NCBI RefSeq assembly: GCF_014495685.1
Contig: NZ_JACTVI010000009.1
Location: forward strand, 98,873 to 162,872
DNA: 64,000 nt
Reading direction: 5' to 3'
Source of the DNA: Streptomyces sp. TRM68367
Lineage (GTDB): Bacteria; Actinomycetota; Actinomycetes; Streptomycetales; Streptomycetaceae
The notes beneath the pieces are model-generated. The model was not told the DNA's origin. It saw only the letters and a program-made list of their open reading frames with translations, and did not search any database. Numbering within the stretch: position 1 is the first letter of the stretch; each line of letters begins with the position of its first letter. The translations under genes and the position numbers were made by a program. This document shows, one piece after another, positions 9,116 through 17,674 of the stretch.

Positions 9116-10162
9116 ATGTCGAACGCCAGAGCTACCCACCTCACCCGCCGCGGAATCCTCGCCGCCGGTGGCGCCCTCTCCCTCGGCACCGTGCTCACGG
9201 CGTGCGGGGACGACGACGCGAACAGCGGTGGTCCGGGCGACGGTACGGGAGCCGCGAAGTCCGGTTCCTGGTCCTTCAAGGACGACCGCGGCAAGACCGT
9301 GCATCTCGACCATGTGCCCACGAAGATCGTCGCCTTCGTCGGCGTCGCGGCCGCCCTGTACGACTACGGCATCGAGGTCAAGGGCGTATTCGGCCCGACC
9401 AAGACCAAGGACGGCAAGGCCGACGTCCAGGCCGGCGACATGGACGTCAGCAAGCTGACGATCTTCGGCAACAGGTTCGACCAGTTCAACATCGAGCAGT
9501 ACGCGGCCTTCCAGCCCGACGTCCTCATCTCCACGACCTTCGACAGCGCGGGCAGCCTCTGGTACATCCCCGTGGCCTCCGCCGACAAGATCGCCAAGCT
9601 TGCTCCGAGTGTCGCCATCTCCGTCTACGACCGGCAGCTGACCGCTCCGCTGCAGCGCATGTGGGAGCTGGCCGAGTCGCTGGGCGGGGACATGTCGGCG
9701 GCGAAGGCCGTCGACGCGAAGAAGCGGTTCGAGGCGGCGTCGGAGCGGCTGCGCAAGGCCGTCAAGGCGCGCCCCGAGATCAAGGTGATGGCAGGCTCCG
9801 CCGCCGACGCGGTCTTCTACGTCTCCGGCACCAACTTCTCCATCGACCTGGAGTACTTCAAGGCCCTCGGCGTGAACTTCGTCGAGCCGCCGGAGAAGGC
9901 CAAGGAGAAGAGCGGCGGCTGGTTCGAGGAGCTGAGCTGGGAGAACGTCGACAAGTACCCGGCCGACATCATCATGATGGACGACCGCTCCTCGGCCATC
10001 CAGCCCGCCAACATCACCGAAGCCACCTGGAAGAAGCTGCCCGCGGTGCAGGCCGGTCAGGTCATCCCACGGTCGCCCGAGCCGATCCTGTCCTACGACA
10101 AGTGCGTGCCGTTGGTCGAGAGCCTGGCCAAGGCGATCGAGACAGCCAAGAAGGTCAGCTGA
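9116..10162 (+). CDS. desE: Ferric-siderophore ABC-transporter lipoprotein (DesE-like)
   Basis: 348 residues. The N-terminus carries a twin-arginine-like HLTRRGILAAGG followed by a lipobox LTAC, so a lipid-anchored extracellular binding protein is expected. The body is a helical-backbone binding protein (GKTVHLDHVPTKIVAFVGVA; RFDQFNIEQYAAFQPDVLIS; SWENVDKYPADIIMMDDRSS), as in desferrioxamine/ferrichrome receptors. Iron box directly upstream. The next gene is a siderophore-interacting reductase. In S. coelicolor the same pair (SCO2780-2781) precedes desABCD, but here those genes are lost, so this receptor would import xenosiderophores or siderophore made elsewhere. No cognate permease is visible in the window. 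Confidence 0.88.
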   Translation: MSNARATHLTRRGILAAGGALSLGTVLTACGDDDANSGGPGDGTGAAKSGSWSFKDDRGKTVHLDHVPTKIVAFVGVAAALYDYGIEVKGVFGPTKTKDGKADVQAGDMDVSKLTIFGNRFDQFNIEQYAAFQPDVLISTTFDSAGSLWYIPVASADKIAKLAPSVAISVYDRQLTAPLQRMWELAESLGGDMSAAKAVDAKKRFEAASERLRKAVKARPEIKVMAGSAADAVFYVSGTNFSIDLEYFKALGVNFVEPPEKAKEKSGGWFEELSWENVDKYPADIIMMDDRSSAIQPANITEATWKKLPAVQAGQVIPRSPEPILSYDKCVPLVESLAKAIETAKKVS

Positions 10163-10195
10163 CCCCCTGTACGTTCCTGGAGTTCAGGAGCCCAA

Positions 10196-11065
10196 ATGAG
10201 TACCGCCGTAGCCGCCCCGTTCCGTTTCTTCTCCCTCCAGGTCACACGGACGAGGCGGCTCGGGCCGTCTCTGGTCCGCGTCACTTTCGGCGGGGACGAC
10301 CTGGCGGCGTTCGACTCCGACGGGCGCGATCAGTCGCTGTCCCTGTTCCTGCCACATCCGGGGCAGGCCGCCCCCGTCGTGCCGATCGAGCTCGGATGGG
10401 GATCCCCCCGCTCGGGCGAAGCCGAGAGCGGGGCAGGGTGGTGGCAGGTATGGCGGGACCTCCCGGACGACGTACGGGCCGTGATGCGGTCGTACACGCT
10501 CCGGGAACTGCGGCGCGGGCCCGATGAGATCGACATCGACTTCGTATTGCACGAGCCGGCCGGGCCCGCCTCGGCGTGGGCCGCACGCGCCGGTGCCGGG
10601 GACCGCGTACTGGTGCTCGGGCCCGCCGTCGCGGACAACCGGGCGATCCGGTTCCGGCCGCCGGAGGACACCGACCTGGTGGTGGTGTGGGGCGACGAGA
10701 CCGCCGTACCGGCCGCCTCGGCCATCGTCGAGTCGCTGCCGGCCGGCCTGCGCGCCCGGGTCTGGCTGGAGGTGCCGGACGCCGGGGACGTCCAGGACCT
10801 GGTGACCGAGGCGGACGCCGAGATCAACTGGCTGGTGCGCGACACGGACGGCGCCGAGGGGTCCCCCATGGTCCTCGGCGCACTGCGCGACGACCGACTG
10901 CCGCCCGCCGAACGGCCGTACGTGTGGCTCGCGGGCGAAGCCGGCCAGGTGAAGCAGCTGCGCCGGCACTTCGTGGGCGAGCGCGGTATCGACCGCAGAC
11001 GCGTCACGTTCGTCGGCTACTGGCGGCACGGGCTGACCGAGGAGCAGCTGCGCGCGCAGGAGTAG
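10196..11065 (+). CDS. Siderophore-interacting protein (ferric-siderophore reductase)
   Basis: 289 residues, ATG at 10196, 33 bp after the binding-protein gene. It has an N-terminal FAD-binding barrel (RTRRLGPSLVRVTFGGDDLA; RDQSLSLFLPHP; RSYTLRELRRGPDEIDIDFV) and a C-terminal SIP/NAD(P)H domain (VVWGDETAVPAASAIVESLP; YVWLAGEAGQVKQLRRHF; TFVGYWRHGLTEE). Members of this ViuB/SIP family reduce Fe(III)-siderophore in the cytoplasm to free Fe(II). It is probably co-transcribed with the lipoprotein under the same iron box. Intact length and motifs indicate that uptake is retained even though synthesis is lost. Confidence 0.9.
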   Translation: MSTAVAAPFRFFSLQVTRTRRLGPSLVRVTFGGDDLAAFDSDGRDQSLSLFLPHPGQAAPVVPIELGWGSPRSGEAESGAGWWQVWRDLPDDVRAVMRSYTLRELRRGPDEIDIDFVLHEPAGPASAWAARAGAGDRVLVLGPAVADNRAIRFRPPEDTDLVVVWGDETAVPAASAIVESLPAGLRARVWLEVPDAGDVQDLVTEADAEINWLVRDTDGAEGSPMVLGALRDDRLPPAERPYVWLAGEAGQVKQLRRHFVGERGIDRRRVTFVGYWRHGLTEEQLRAQE

Positions 11066-11151
11066 CCAAGCCGCTGTCGGTACCTGAGTGACCGCAGTCA
11101 CGGTTGAGGCCGCACTTCGCCCCCGCGTTACTCCCCACCGGAGGACCCCCC

Positions 11152-11733
11152 ATGCGCTCGCACCTGCTCAACGACACCACCGCGGAGCAGTACCGCCACT
11201 CCGTGGCCCAGGGAGTCGAGCGGGTGGCGGCCAAACTCGCCACCACCGAGCGGCCGTTCACCGGCGTCACGGTCGACGCCCTGGCTCCCCGCATCGAGGA
11301 CATCGACGCGTTCACAGCCGGTGTCGGCATCGAGTACGAGTCCTTCGTACGGCAGGAGCTGGGCGAGGAGACCGTCGAGCGCTTCCACGGCATCCTGCGC
11401 GACCAGGACCTGGACCCGGCCGACTACCTCCTCATCCCCGTCCACCCCTGGCAGTGGTGGAACAAGCTCACCAAGAAGGACCCGCTGATGGCGCTCGTCG
11501 CCGCCGCCGTACAGGCCCGGCTCCCACACCCGGCCAGGCCCGCCGTCACCGACGCACCGCCGCAGGTTCGGCAGTCCCAGCAGCAGCCGGCCACCCCCGC
11601 GCCCGCCTCCGCCGAGGAAGGCCACGACGCCCTGCTGCGCCGGTTGCGCGAACTGGGCGACCTGCACTGCTCCGGCGTCCTGACCGAGGAGGAGTTCACC
11701 CTGGCCAAGCAGGCGGTCCTCAAACGGATGTAA
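11152..11733 (+). pseudogene. Chimeric remnant of desABCD (DesA start + DesD segment + SHOCT-like tail)
   Basis: 193-residue open frame with an RBS (GGAGGACC) and ATG at 11152. Residues 1-50 (MRSHLLNDTTAEQYRHSV to APRIEDID) read as the N-terminus of lysine decarboxylase DesA, as I remember it. Residues 51-106 (AFTAGVGIEYESFVRQEL to LLIPVHPWQWWNKL) are an internal piece of the IucA/IucC synthetase DesD, including its HPWQ motif. The last third is a Pro/Gln linker and a SHOCT-like helix pair (ALLRRLRELGDLHCSGVLT). Two in-frame deletion junctions near residues 50 and 106 therefore removed most of desA, all of desB and desC, and most of desD. PLP, catalytic and ATP-binding regions are all absent. 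The frame may still be translated, but no function is inferred. Confidence 0.78.
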
Positions 11734-11794
11734 GTCTGCCCGAAATCGGGCAGAATTCTTGCGGAAGCATCGCGCGTACTACAGGATCGACCGA

Positions 11795-12052
11795 GTGCAC
11801 GACGAACTTGTTGATCACCTGACGCGGACCACTCCCCTGAGCCGGGGCGAGGCGCTGCGCGTGATCCAGGACGTGCTCGCCTATTTCGACGAGACGACCG
11901 AGGAATACGTCCGTCGCCGCCACCGTGAGCTGCAGGCCCAGGGCCTGGTGAACGCGACGATCTTCGAGCGGATCGAGGAAGACCTGAAATACCGCGCGGT
12001 GGCACCGCCGGAGCTGACACTCCGCCAGCTGCGCCGCATGGTCTACGGCTGA
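11795..12052 (+). CDS. Small conserved actinomycete protein
   Basis: 85 residues from a GTG at 11795; the frame is open back to a TTG at 11759. Charged and helical (ELVDHLTRTTPLSRGEALRV; EEYVRRRHRELQAQGLVNAT; APPELTLRQLRRMVYG), with no cysteines or membrane segment. I do not recognise a named domain. Small helical proteins ending in LRQLRR(M/I)VYG are, as far as I recall, conserved upstream of glmS in Streptomyces. glmS starts 20 bp after the stop, so the two are probably one transcript. Confidence 0.6.
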   Translation: MHDELVDHLTRTTPLSRGEALRVIQDVLAYFDETTEEYVRRRHRELQAQGLVNATIFERIEEDLKYRAVAPPELTLRQLRRMVYG

Positions 12053-12071
12053 GGGACACAAGGGGACTTAC

Positions 12072-13889
12072 ATGTGCGGAATCGTCGGCTACATCGGCAA
12101 GCGCGATGTCGCGCCGCTGCTACTGGAGGGCCTGCAGCGGCTGGAGTACCGGGGCTACGACTCGGCGGGCATCGTCGTGACGAACCCCAAGAGCGCCGGA
12201 CTGAAGGTAGTCAAGGGCAAGGGCCGGGTCCGTGACCTGGAGGCCAGGGTCCCGGCGCGATTCAAGGGCACGACCGGCATCGCCCACACCCGCTGGGCCA
12301 CCCACGGCGCCCCGTCCGACGTGAACGCCCACCCGCACCTCGACGCCGAGAGCAAGGTCGCCGTCGTCCACAACGGGATCATTGACAACGCCTCCGACCT
12401 GCGCCGCAAGCTGGAGGCGGACGGCGTGGAGTTCCTCTCCGAGACCGACACCGAGGTCCTCACCCACCTCATCGCCCGCTCGCAGCAGGAGAAGCTGGAG
12501 GACAAGGTCCGCGAGACCCTCCGGCTCATCGAGGGCACGTACGGCATCGCCGTGCTGCACGCCGACTTCCCGGACCGCATCGTCGTCGCCCGCAACGGCT
12601 CCCCGGTCGTCCTCGGCATCGGCGAGAAGGAGATGTTCGTCGCCTCGGACATCGCCGCGCTGGTCGCCCACACGCGCCAGATCGTCACCCTCGACGACGG
12701 CGAGATGGCCACCCTCAAGGCCGACGACTTCCGCACCTACACCACCGAGGGCACCCGTACGACGGCCGAGCCGACCACTGTGGAGTGGGAGGCCGCGTCG
12801 TACGACATGGGCGGCCACGACACCTACATGCATAAGGAGGTCCACGAGCAGGCCGAGGCCGTGGACCGCGTGCTGCGCGGCCGCATCGACGACCGCTTCT
12901 CCACCGTGCACCTGGGCGGCCTGAACCTGGACGCCCGCGAGGCCCGCCGGATCCGCCGCGTCAAGATCCTCGGCTGCGGCACCTCGTACCACGCGGGCAT
13001 GATCGGCGCCCAGATGATCGAGGAGCTGGCCCGCATCCCCGCCGACGCCGAGCCGGCCTCCGAGTTCCGCTACCGCAACGCGGTCGTCGACCCCGACACC
13101 CTGTACATCGCCGTCTCCCAGTCCGGTGAGACGTACGACGTGCTGGCCGCCGTCCAGGAGCTGAAGCGCAAGGGCGCCCGCGTCCTCGGCATCGTCAACG
13201 TGGTCGGCTCGGCGATCGCCCGCGAGGCCGACGGCGGCATCTACGTGCACGCCGGCCCCGAGGTCTGCGTCGTCTCCACCAAGTGCTTCACGAACACCAC
13301 GGTGGCCTTCGCCCTGCTCGCCCTGCACCTGGGCCGCACCCGTGACCTTTCCGTGCGCGACGGCAAGCGGATCATCGAGGGCCTGCGCAAGCTGCCCGCC
13401 CAGATCGGCGAGATCATGGAGAACGAGGAGGAGATCAAGAAGCTGGCCCTGCAGTACGCCGAGGCCCGCTCGATGCTCTTCATCGGCCGTGTCCGGGGCT
13501 ACCCGGTGGCCCGCGAGGCCTCCCTGAAGCTCAAGGAGGTCTCCTACATCCACGCCGAGGCCTACCCCGCCTCCGAGCTCAAGCACGGCCCGCTCGCCCT
13601 GATCGAGCCCGCCCTCCCCACGGTCGCGATCGTCCCCGACGACGACCTCCTGGAGAAGAACCGCGCCGCCATGGAGGAGATCAAGGCCCGCCAGGGCCAG
13701 ATCCTCGCGGTGGCCCACCAGCACCAGGAAAAGGCCGACCACACCCTCATCGTCCCCAAGAACGAGGACGAACTCGACCCCATCCTGATGGGCATCCCCC
13801 TCCAACTCCTCGCCTACCACACGGCCTTGACCCTGAACAGGGACATCGACAAGCCCAGGAACCTCGCCAAGTCAGTAACAGTCGAGTAG
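12072..13889 (+). CDS. glmS: Glutamine-fructose-6-phosphate aminotransferase (isomerising)
   Basis: 605 residues, typical for GlmS. It makes glucosamine-6-phosphate from fructose-6-phosphate and glutamine for cell-wall amino sugars. An N-terminal class II glutaminase domain exposes Cys2 (MCGIVGYIGKRD) with HTRWATHG and HNGIIDN. Two SIS domains follow (GCGTSYHAGMIG; SQSGETYDVLAAV; GRVRGYPVAREASLKLKEVS). The C-terminus is the canonical NLAKSVTVE. Streptomyces often has two glmS genes, and this position corresponds to the one called glmS2 in S. coelicolor, as I remember it. Confidence 0.96.
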   Translation: MCGIVGYIGKRDVAPLLLEGLQRLEYRGYDSAGIVVTNPKSAGLKVVKGKGRVRDLEARVPARFKGTTGIAHTRWATHGAPSDVNAHPHLDAESKVAVVHNGIIDNASDLRRKLEADGVEFLSETDTEVLTHLIARSQQEKLEDKVRETLRLIEGTYGIAVLHADFPDRIVVARNGSPVVLGIGEKEMFVASDIAALVAHTRQIVTLDDGEMATLKADDFRTYTTEGTRTTAEPTTVEWEAASYDMGGHDTYMHKEVHEQAEAVDRVLRGRIDDRFSTVHLGGLNLDAREARRIRRVKILGCGTSYHAGMIGAQMIEELARIPADAEPASEFRYRNAVVDPDTLYIAVSQSGETYDVLAAVQELKRKGARVLGIVNVVGSAIAREADGGIYVHAGPEVCVVSTKCFTNTTVAFALLALHLGRTRDLSVRDGKRIIEGLRKLPAQIGEIMENEEEIKKLALQYAEARSMLFIGRVRGYPVAREASLKLKEVSYIHAEAYPASELKHGPLALIEPALPTVAIVPDDDLLEKNRAAMEEIKARQGQILAVAHQHQEKADHTLIVPKNEDELDPILMGIPLQLLAYHTALTLNRDIDKPRNLAKSVTVE

Positions 13890-13890
13890 C

Positions 13891-13907
13891 GCGCCCCAAA
13901 GGGGCGC
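13891..13907 (+). terminator. Stem-loop terminator of glmS
   Basis: GCGCCCC-AAA-GGGGCGC, a perfect 7-bp stem with a 3-nt loop, begins 2 nt after the glmS stop codon. No T-tract follows. Confidence 0.6.
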
Positions 13908-14042
13908 CGGGCGCTGCGCGAGCAACCACAACGCACCCAGGAGAGGCCGAACAAACCGCAACGGACCCCCACGTGCTGCCACCACACACGGGGGGTCCGC
14001 TCATCCACGCCGGGGCCGCCCAACACCCCGACGCCGGCTGCA

Positions 14043-14603
14043 TCAACCGGCGGCCGTCACACGCCGGCCGGCAGCACGCCGTGACACAACCGTCGGCCAG
14101 TGAGCCATCACCGCGGTCGCCGCATACCAGGCCACCGCCCCCGCAGCTACGGCGAACCAACCACCCACGCGGGCGAGAGTGTCGTTCTCGGCAAACCGGG
14201 CGATGCCCAGGAGCAGCAGGGAGACGAAGAACAGCCCGTACACGGCCTGCCCGAGCTGGTCACCACCCGCCAGGGTGAGGGACAGCGCCACAAGGGCGAA
14301 CAGCAACAGGAACAACCCGGCTGCATCGGCGGAGCCCCCGGCCGAAACGGCCCAGGTGAACCACAGCGCACCCAGTGCCGCAAACGCCGTACCCGAGGCC
14401 GCGTCCCGATCCCGGAACGCCATCAGCCCGGCGACGAACAGCGCGACGCCGCCCACGTACTGGGCGATGGATACGGCGTCGGCAGCCGACACACCGTCGA
14501 TCACCTCGGCGTACCCCAGGCCGAAGGCCAACAGGGTGACACCCAGGGCAAGTCGGCCGACCACGGCAGTGATTCCGCTTCCCGCAGAGACGTCGTTGTC
14601 CAC
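14043..14603 (-). CDS. GPR1/FUN34/YaaH-family membrane protein
   Basis: 186 residues with six hydrophobic segments spread along the chain (LGVTLLAFGLGYAEVI, YVGGVALFVAGLMAF, FAALGALWFTWAV, AAGLFLLLFALVALSL, VYGLFFVSLLLLGIA, VGGWFAVAAGAVAWYAATA). The pattern YVGGVALFVAGLMAFRDRD followed by GTAFAALGALWFTW parallels the acetate/succinate channel family, but the N-terminal NPAPLG-type signature of that family is not evident. It is likely a small-acid channel. It converges on glmS and is not obviously linked to it. Confidence 0.65.
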   Translation of the reverse strand: MDNDVSAGSGITAVVGRLALGVTLLAFGLGYAEVIDGVSAADAVSIAQYVGGVALFVAGLMAFRDRDAASGTAFAALGALWFTWAVSAGGSADAAGLFLLLFALVALSLTLAGGDQLGQAVYGLFFVSLLLLGIARFAENDTLARVGGWFAVAAGAVAWYAATAVMAHWPTVVSRRAAGRRVTAAG

Positions 14604-14719
14604 GGCGGGCTCCCTTCGTGCTTGTGCAGTTGTGCGGTGACCGGTATATGCCCTTCACAAAGACACAAACACCTCTACGCGCGAGTAGGTTCACACACCG
14701 CAACAAGGGAGCATGCGCG

Positions 14720-15247
14720 TCAGGGAATGACAACGACGGGCCGCTTCGCCCGCTTGGCGAGCCGCCCCGCGACGGAGCCGAAGATCCGGCCCACGAGGCC
14801 GTGCGTGGAGCCCACGACGATCGCGTCGGCCTCGTACTCCCGGCCCACCTCTTCGAGCTCGTGGCAGATGTCACCGCCGCGCTCGACCAGTATCCAGGGC
14901 ACCTCGGCGAGATAGTCGGCGCAGGCCAGCTCCAGGCCCAGCACCTCGGTCCGGTGGTCCGGCACGTCCACGAACACCGGCGGCTCGCAGCCCGCCCACA
15001 CCGTGGTGGGAAGCCGGTTGGCGACATGCACGATGATCAGGGCCGACTGGGAGCGCTGCGCCATGCCGATGGCGTACGCGAGGGCGCGCTCGCTGGACGT
15101 CGAGCCGTCGAAGCCGACGACCACACCGTGCTTGAAAGCGGGGTCGCACGAATGGCGTGACTCTTCCGCCGCCAGGGGATCGGCCGCCGTCGGGTCGGCG
15201 ACCGACCGCTTGCGGCCTTCGGGTTCGAAGAATTCGTGACCGGCCAT
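14720..15247 (-). CDS. Universal stress protein (UspA family)
   Basis: 175 residues from the ATG at 15247. Single Usp domain: GVVVGFDGSTSSERALAYAI (beta1 with the Asp, then helix 1), SALIIVHVANRL, and EADAIVVGSTHGLVGRIFG with SVAGRLAKRAKRPVVVIP. The C-terminal loop reads GSTHGLVGRIFGS, close to the ATP-binding G2xG9xG(S/T), so nucleotide binding is plausible. The 40-residue N-terminal extension is charged and unconserved in appearance. Related actinomycete proteins respond to stress or hypoxia. A palindrome ATACCC-N4-GGGTAC lies about 85 bp upstream. Confidence 0.88.
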   Translation of the reverse strand: MAGHEFFEPEGRKRSVADPTAADPLAAEESRHSCDPAFKHGVVVGFDGSTSSERALAYAIGMAQRSQSALIIVHVANRLPTTVWAGCEPPVFVDVPDHRTEVLGLELACADYLAEVPWILVERGGDICHELEEVGREYEADAIVVGSTHGLVGRIFGSVAGRLAKRAKRPVVVIP

Positions 15248-15556
15248 TGCTGTCTCGGCGTTGTGATCCTTGTATGGGTGGGACGACAGTGTGCGGCGGA
15301 GCTGTGTCCGGGAATCATCTTCCCAACCCCATACCCCCAAGGGTACGGCGGCACGCCTCCTTCGCCCACATCCCGCGCAGCTCCGTGCCCGGGGTTCCCC
15401 GGAGCATGCACGAGGGGGCGCCCGTCACGCAACGGTTGCTGCGCCGTACAGCCGGTTTGCACAGGATTCACTTACCGGCGAAAGTGATCCGGTCGCACGG
15501 TGACCGGATGATCGGCCACGCGTTGAACCCGGCGAGCCACGCCCCAGGGAGCACGC
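15248..15556. other. Intergenic region between divergent Usp and small membrane protein genes
   Basis: 309 bp without a convincing gene. It holds ATACCCCCAAGGGTAC (15331-15346), a 6-4-6 palindrome that resembles copper-sensor (CsoR-like) operators, and it should contain both divergent promoters. Nothing else stands out. Confidence 0.5.
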
Positions 15557-15856
15557 ATGTCCGGACCCCACTCCTCCTCCGAGGTGACCCACCTGGTCCG
15601 CTGGGCGGTCTTCAGCTGCTCGCTCGTCCCGGTCGTACTCCTCGGGTTCGGCAGTTCCCTGGCCGGCGCCGCCGGCACCGCCCTCGGTCTCGCGGCCGTC
15701 ACGGGCGTCTGCCGCGTGCTGCTGCGCCACTCCGAACACGGCGCGGCCCGCCTGGTCGCCGAGGAGCGGGCACCCCACCGCGGGCGGCATCAGCGCACCG
15801 GAACGGGGGCACACCGGGGCGGACGGCGGGGTGGCGGCAATACACCGGTCGCTTGA
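15557..15856 (+). CDS. Small membrane protein upstream of adpA
   Basis: 99 residues, ATG at 15557 with GGAGC 8 nt upstream. Two adjacent hydrophobic stretches (VRWAVFSCSLVPVVLLGFG and SLAGAAGTALGLAAVTGVC) form a helical hairpin, followed by a basic, Gly/Arg-rich cytoplasmic tail. No known domain. It lies in the same direction as adpA, 378 bp upstream of the adpA start, so co-transcription is unlikely. Confidence 0.55.
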   Translation: MSGPHSSSEVTHLVRWAVFSCSLVPVVLLGFGSSLAGAAGTALGLAAVTGVCRVLLRHSEHGAARLVAEERAPHRGRHQRTGTGAHRGGRRGGGNTPVA

Positions 15857-16234
15857 CCGGTTTCAGCGCACGCTCCCGGCACTTTTCAGCCAACTTCTGA
15901 AACCTGTGCATCACCCGCCCAGGACACCCCCCAACCCCCGTTCCACCTGCACGGAAAGGGCCTCAGGTGCCATGCGCACCCTACGTGGATTGGCCACTGC
16001 GACAAGGCGCACTTCCCTGCACGGCCCGTGAGTGCAACCCTTCGTGATCGAATGCTTCACGCCAAGTTGCCAAGTCGACAATGTGCCGGTTGGCCAACTG
16101 GCCACCCCGGCACCACGGGACGCAGTAGATTCGATCTTGAATGTCTTACGGCGGGGGACTCGTGCAGGACCGAGGGGAAACGTGCAGGAGCGACACAACC
16201 GAGGAGCCGCGACCACCGAGGGGGGCTTAGCAGT
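15857..16234. other. Long adpA upstream region
   Basis: 378 bp without a gene, as expected for the heavily regulated adpA promoter region. TGGCCAACTGGCCA (16091-16104) is a near-perfect palindrome about 130 bp before the start codon and a candidate operator. It does not strictly match the AdpA consensus TGGCSNGWWY. The leader immediately before the ATG is GA-rich (ACCGAGGGGGGCTTAGCAGT). Confidence 0.5.
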
Positions 16235-17560
16235 ATGAGCCACGACTCCACTGCCGCGCCGGAAGCCGCGGCCCGGAAACTTTCCGGGCGACGCCGCAAG
16301 GAGATCGTCGCGGTGCTGCTGTTTAGCGGCGGCCCCATCTTCGAGAGTTCCATACCGCTGTCGGTGTTCGGGATCGACCGCCAGGACGCCGGCGTGCCGC
16401 GCTACCGCCTGCTGGTGAGTGCCGGCGAGGAGGGCCCGCTGCGGACCACAGGGGGCCTGGAACTCAGCGCCCCACATGGCCTGGAGGCGATCTCGCGGGC
16501 GGGCACGGTCGTCGTGCCGGCCTGGCGTTCGATCACCTCGCCGCCGCCGGAGGAGGCGCTCGACGCGCTGCGCCGGGCACACGAGGAGGGCGCCCGCATC
16601 GTCGGGCTGTGCACGGGCGCCTTCGTCCTCGCGGCGGCCGGCCTGCTGGACAGCCGACCCGCGACCACACACTGGATGTACGCACCGACGCTGGCGAAAC
16701 GCTATCCGTCGGTGCACGTCGATCCGAGGGAGCTCTTCGTCGACGACGGAGACGTCCTCACGTCGGCCGGCACGGCGGCCGGGATCGACCTGTGTCTGCA
16801 CATCGTGCGGACGGACCACGGCAACGAGGCGGCGGGCGCGCTGGCCCGGCGCCTGGTGGTCCCGCCGCGCCGGAGTGGCGGCCAGGAGCGCTACCTCGAC
16901 AGGTCTTTACCAGAGGAGATCGGCGCCGACCCGCTCGCCGAGGTCGTCGCCTGGGCGCTGGAGCACCTCCACGAGCAGTTCGACGTGGAGACGCTGGCGG
17001 CACGCGCGTACATGAGCCGTCGTACGTTCGACCGCCGGTTCCGCTCCCTGACCGGGAGCGCGCCACTGCAGTGGCTGATCACGCAGCGGGTGCTGCAGGC
17101 CCAGCGCCTGCTGGAGACGTCGGACTACTCGGTGGACGAGGTCGCGGGCCGCTGCGGCTTCCGCTCACCGGTGGCACTGCGCGGCCACTTCCGCCGGCAG
17201 CTGGGCTCGTCCCCGGCCGCGTACCGGGCGGCGTACCGGGCACGCCGCCCGCAGGGCGACAAGCCGACGGACGCCGACGCTGCGGCAAATGCCGGTACGT
17301 CCGGGCAGCAGGGCCAGCCGGGACAGCCGCCGTACGCCGGGCACGGCGGCCAGGGCGGCTCCGTGGGCGCGGCGGGGCAGCCTGCCGCCCTGCACCCGGA
17401 CAGCCCGGTCCCGCTCCAGTCCCGCCGCACGGCGGCCGCGAGCGCGGTCGGCCCCTCAGCGCTGTCGACGTCGGCGTCCTCGTCGTCGTCCTCGGAGAAC
17501 GGCCGCGAGGCCTACGCAGCGAGCCGGGCGAGCCTGCCGGGGCAGCGCAGCGCGACGTGA
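16235..17560 (+). CDS. adpA: AdpA, AraC-family developmental master regulator, with a TTA codon
   Basis: 441 residues. An N-terminal DJ-1/PfpI-like dimerisation domain (KEIVAVLLFSGGPIFESSIP; GLCTGAFVLAAAGLLDSRPA; DDGDVLTSAGTAAGIDLCLH) is followed by an AraC HTH pair (LAARAYMSRRTFDRRFRSLT; VDEVAGRCGFRSPVALRGHF). A Gln/Gly/Ser-rich tail completes it. AdpA switches on morphological development and secondary metabolism. A single TTA leucine codon (16907-16909, residue 225), placed between the two domains, makes translation depend on the bldA tRNA; this is a hallmark of adpA/bldH. I chose the ATG at 16235 because the protein then starts MSHDSTAAPEAAARK; the frame stays open to 16028. Confidence 0.96.
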   Translation: MSHDSTAAPEAAARKLSGRRRKEIVAVLLFSGGPIFESSIPLSVFGIDRQDAGVPRYRLLVSAGEEGPLRTTGGLELSAPHGLEAISRAGTVVVPAWRSITSPPPEEALDALRRAHEEGARIVGLCTGAFVLAAAGLLDSRPATTHWMYAPTLAKRYPSVHVDPRELFVDDGDVLTSAGTAAGIDLCLHIVRTDHGNEAAGALARRLVVPPRRSGGQERYLDRSLPEEIGADPLAEVVAWALEHLHEQFDVETLAARAYMSRRTFDRRFRSLTGSAPLQWLITQRVLQAQRLLETSDYSVDEVAGRCGFRSPVALRGHFRRQLGSSPAAYRAAYRARRPQGDKPTDADAAANAGTSGQQGQPGQPPYAGHGGQGGSVGAAGQPAALHPDSPVPLQSRRTAAASAVGPSALSTSASSSSSSENGREAYAASRASLPGQRSAT

Positions 17561-17599
17561 CGAGGTAGGTAGGCCGGGGCCGGCCGGTTTGGCCGGCCG

Positions 17600-17635
17600 C
17601 AAGGGCCCGCGAGGAGATCTCCTCGCGGGCCCTTG
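17600..17635 (+). terminator. 36-bp perfect palindrome, adpA terminator
   Basis: CAAGGGCCCGCGAGGAGA with TCTCCTCGCGGGCCCTTG (17600-17635) forms a perfect 36-bp palindrome centred on AGATCT. RNA would make a very stable hairpin 40 nt after the adpA stop. No T-tract follows. It separates adpA from the betaine-synthesis gene. Confidence 0.75.
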
Positions 17636-17674
17636 TCATGCCGGAGGCATGGATGGCTCTTGTTTGGACAAACG

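Noticed and set aside
16081..16110. TGGCCAACTGGCCA as an AdpA autoregulatory site
   Set aside because: It fails the AdpA consensus TGGCSNGWWY at the seventh base, so it is kept only as an unassigned palindrome.
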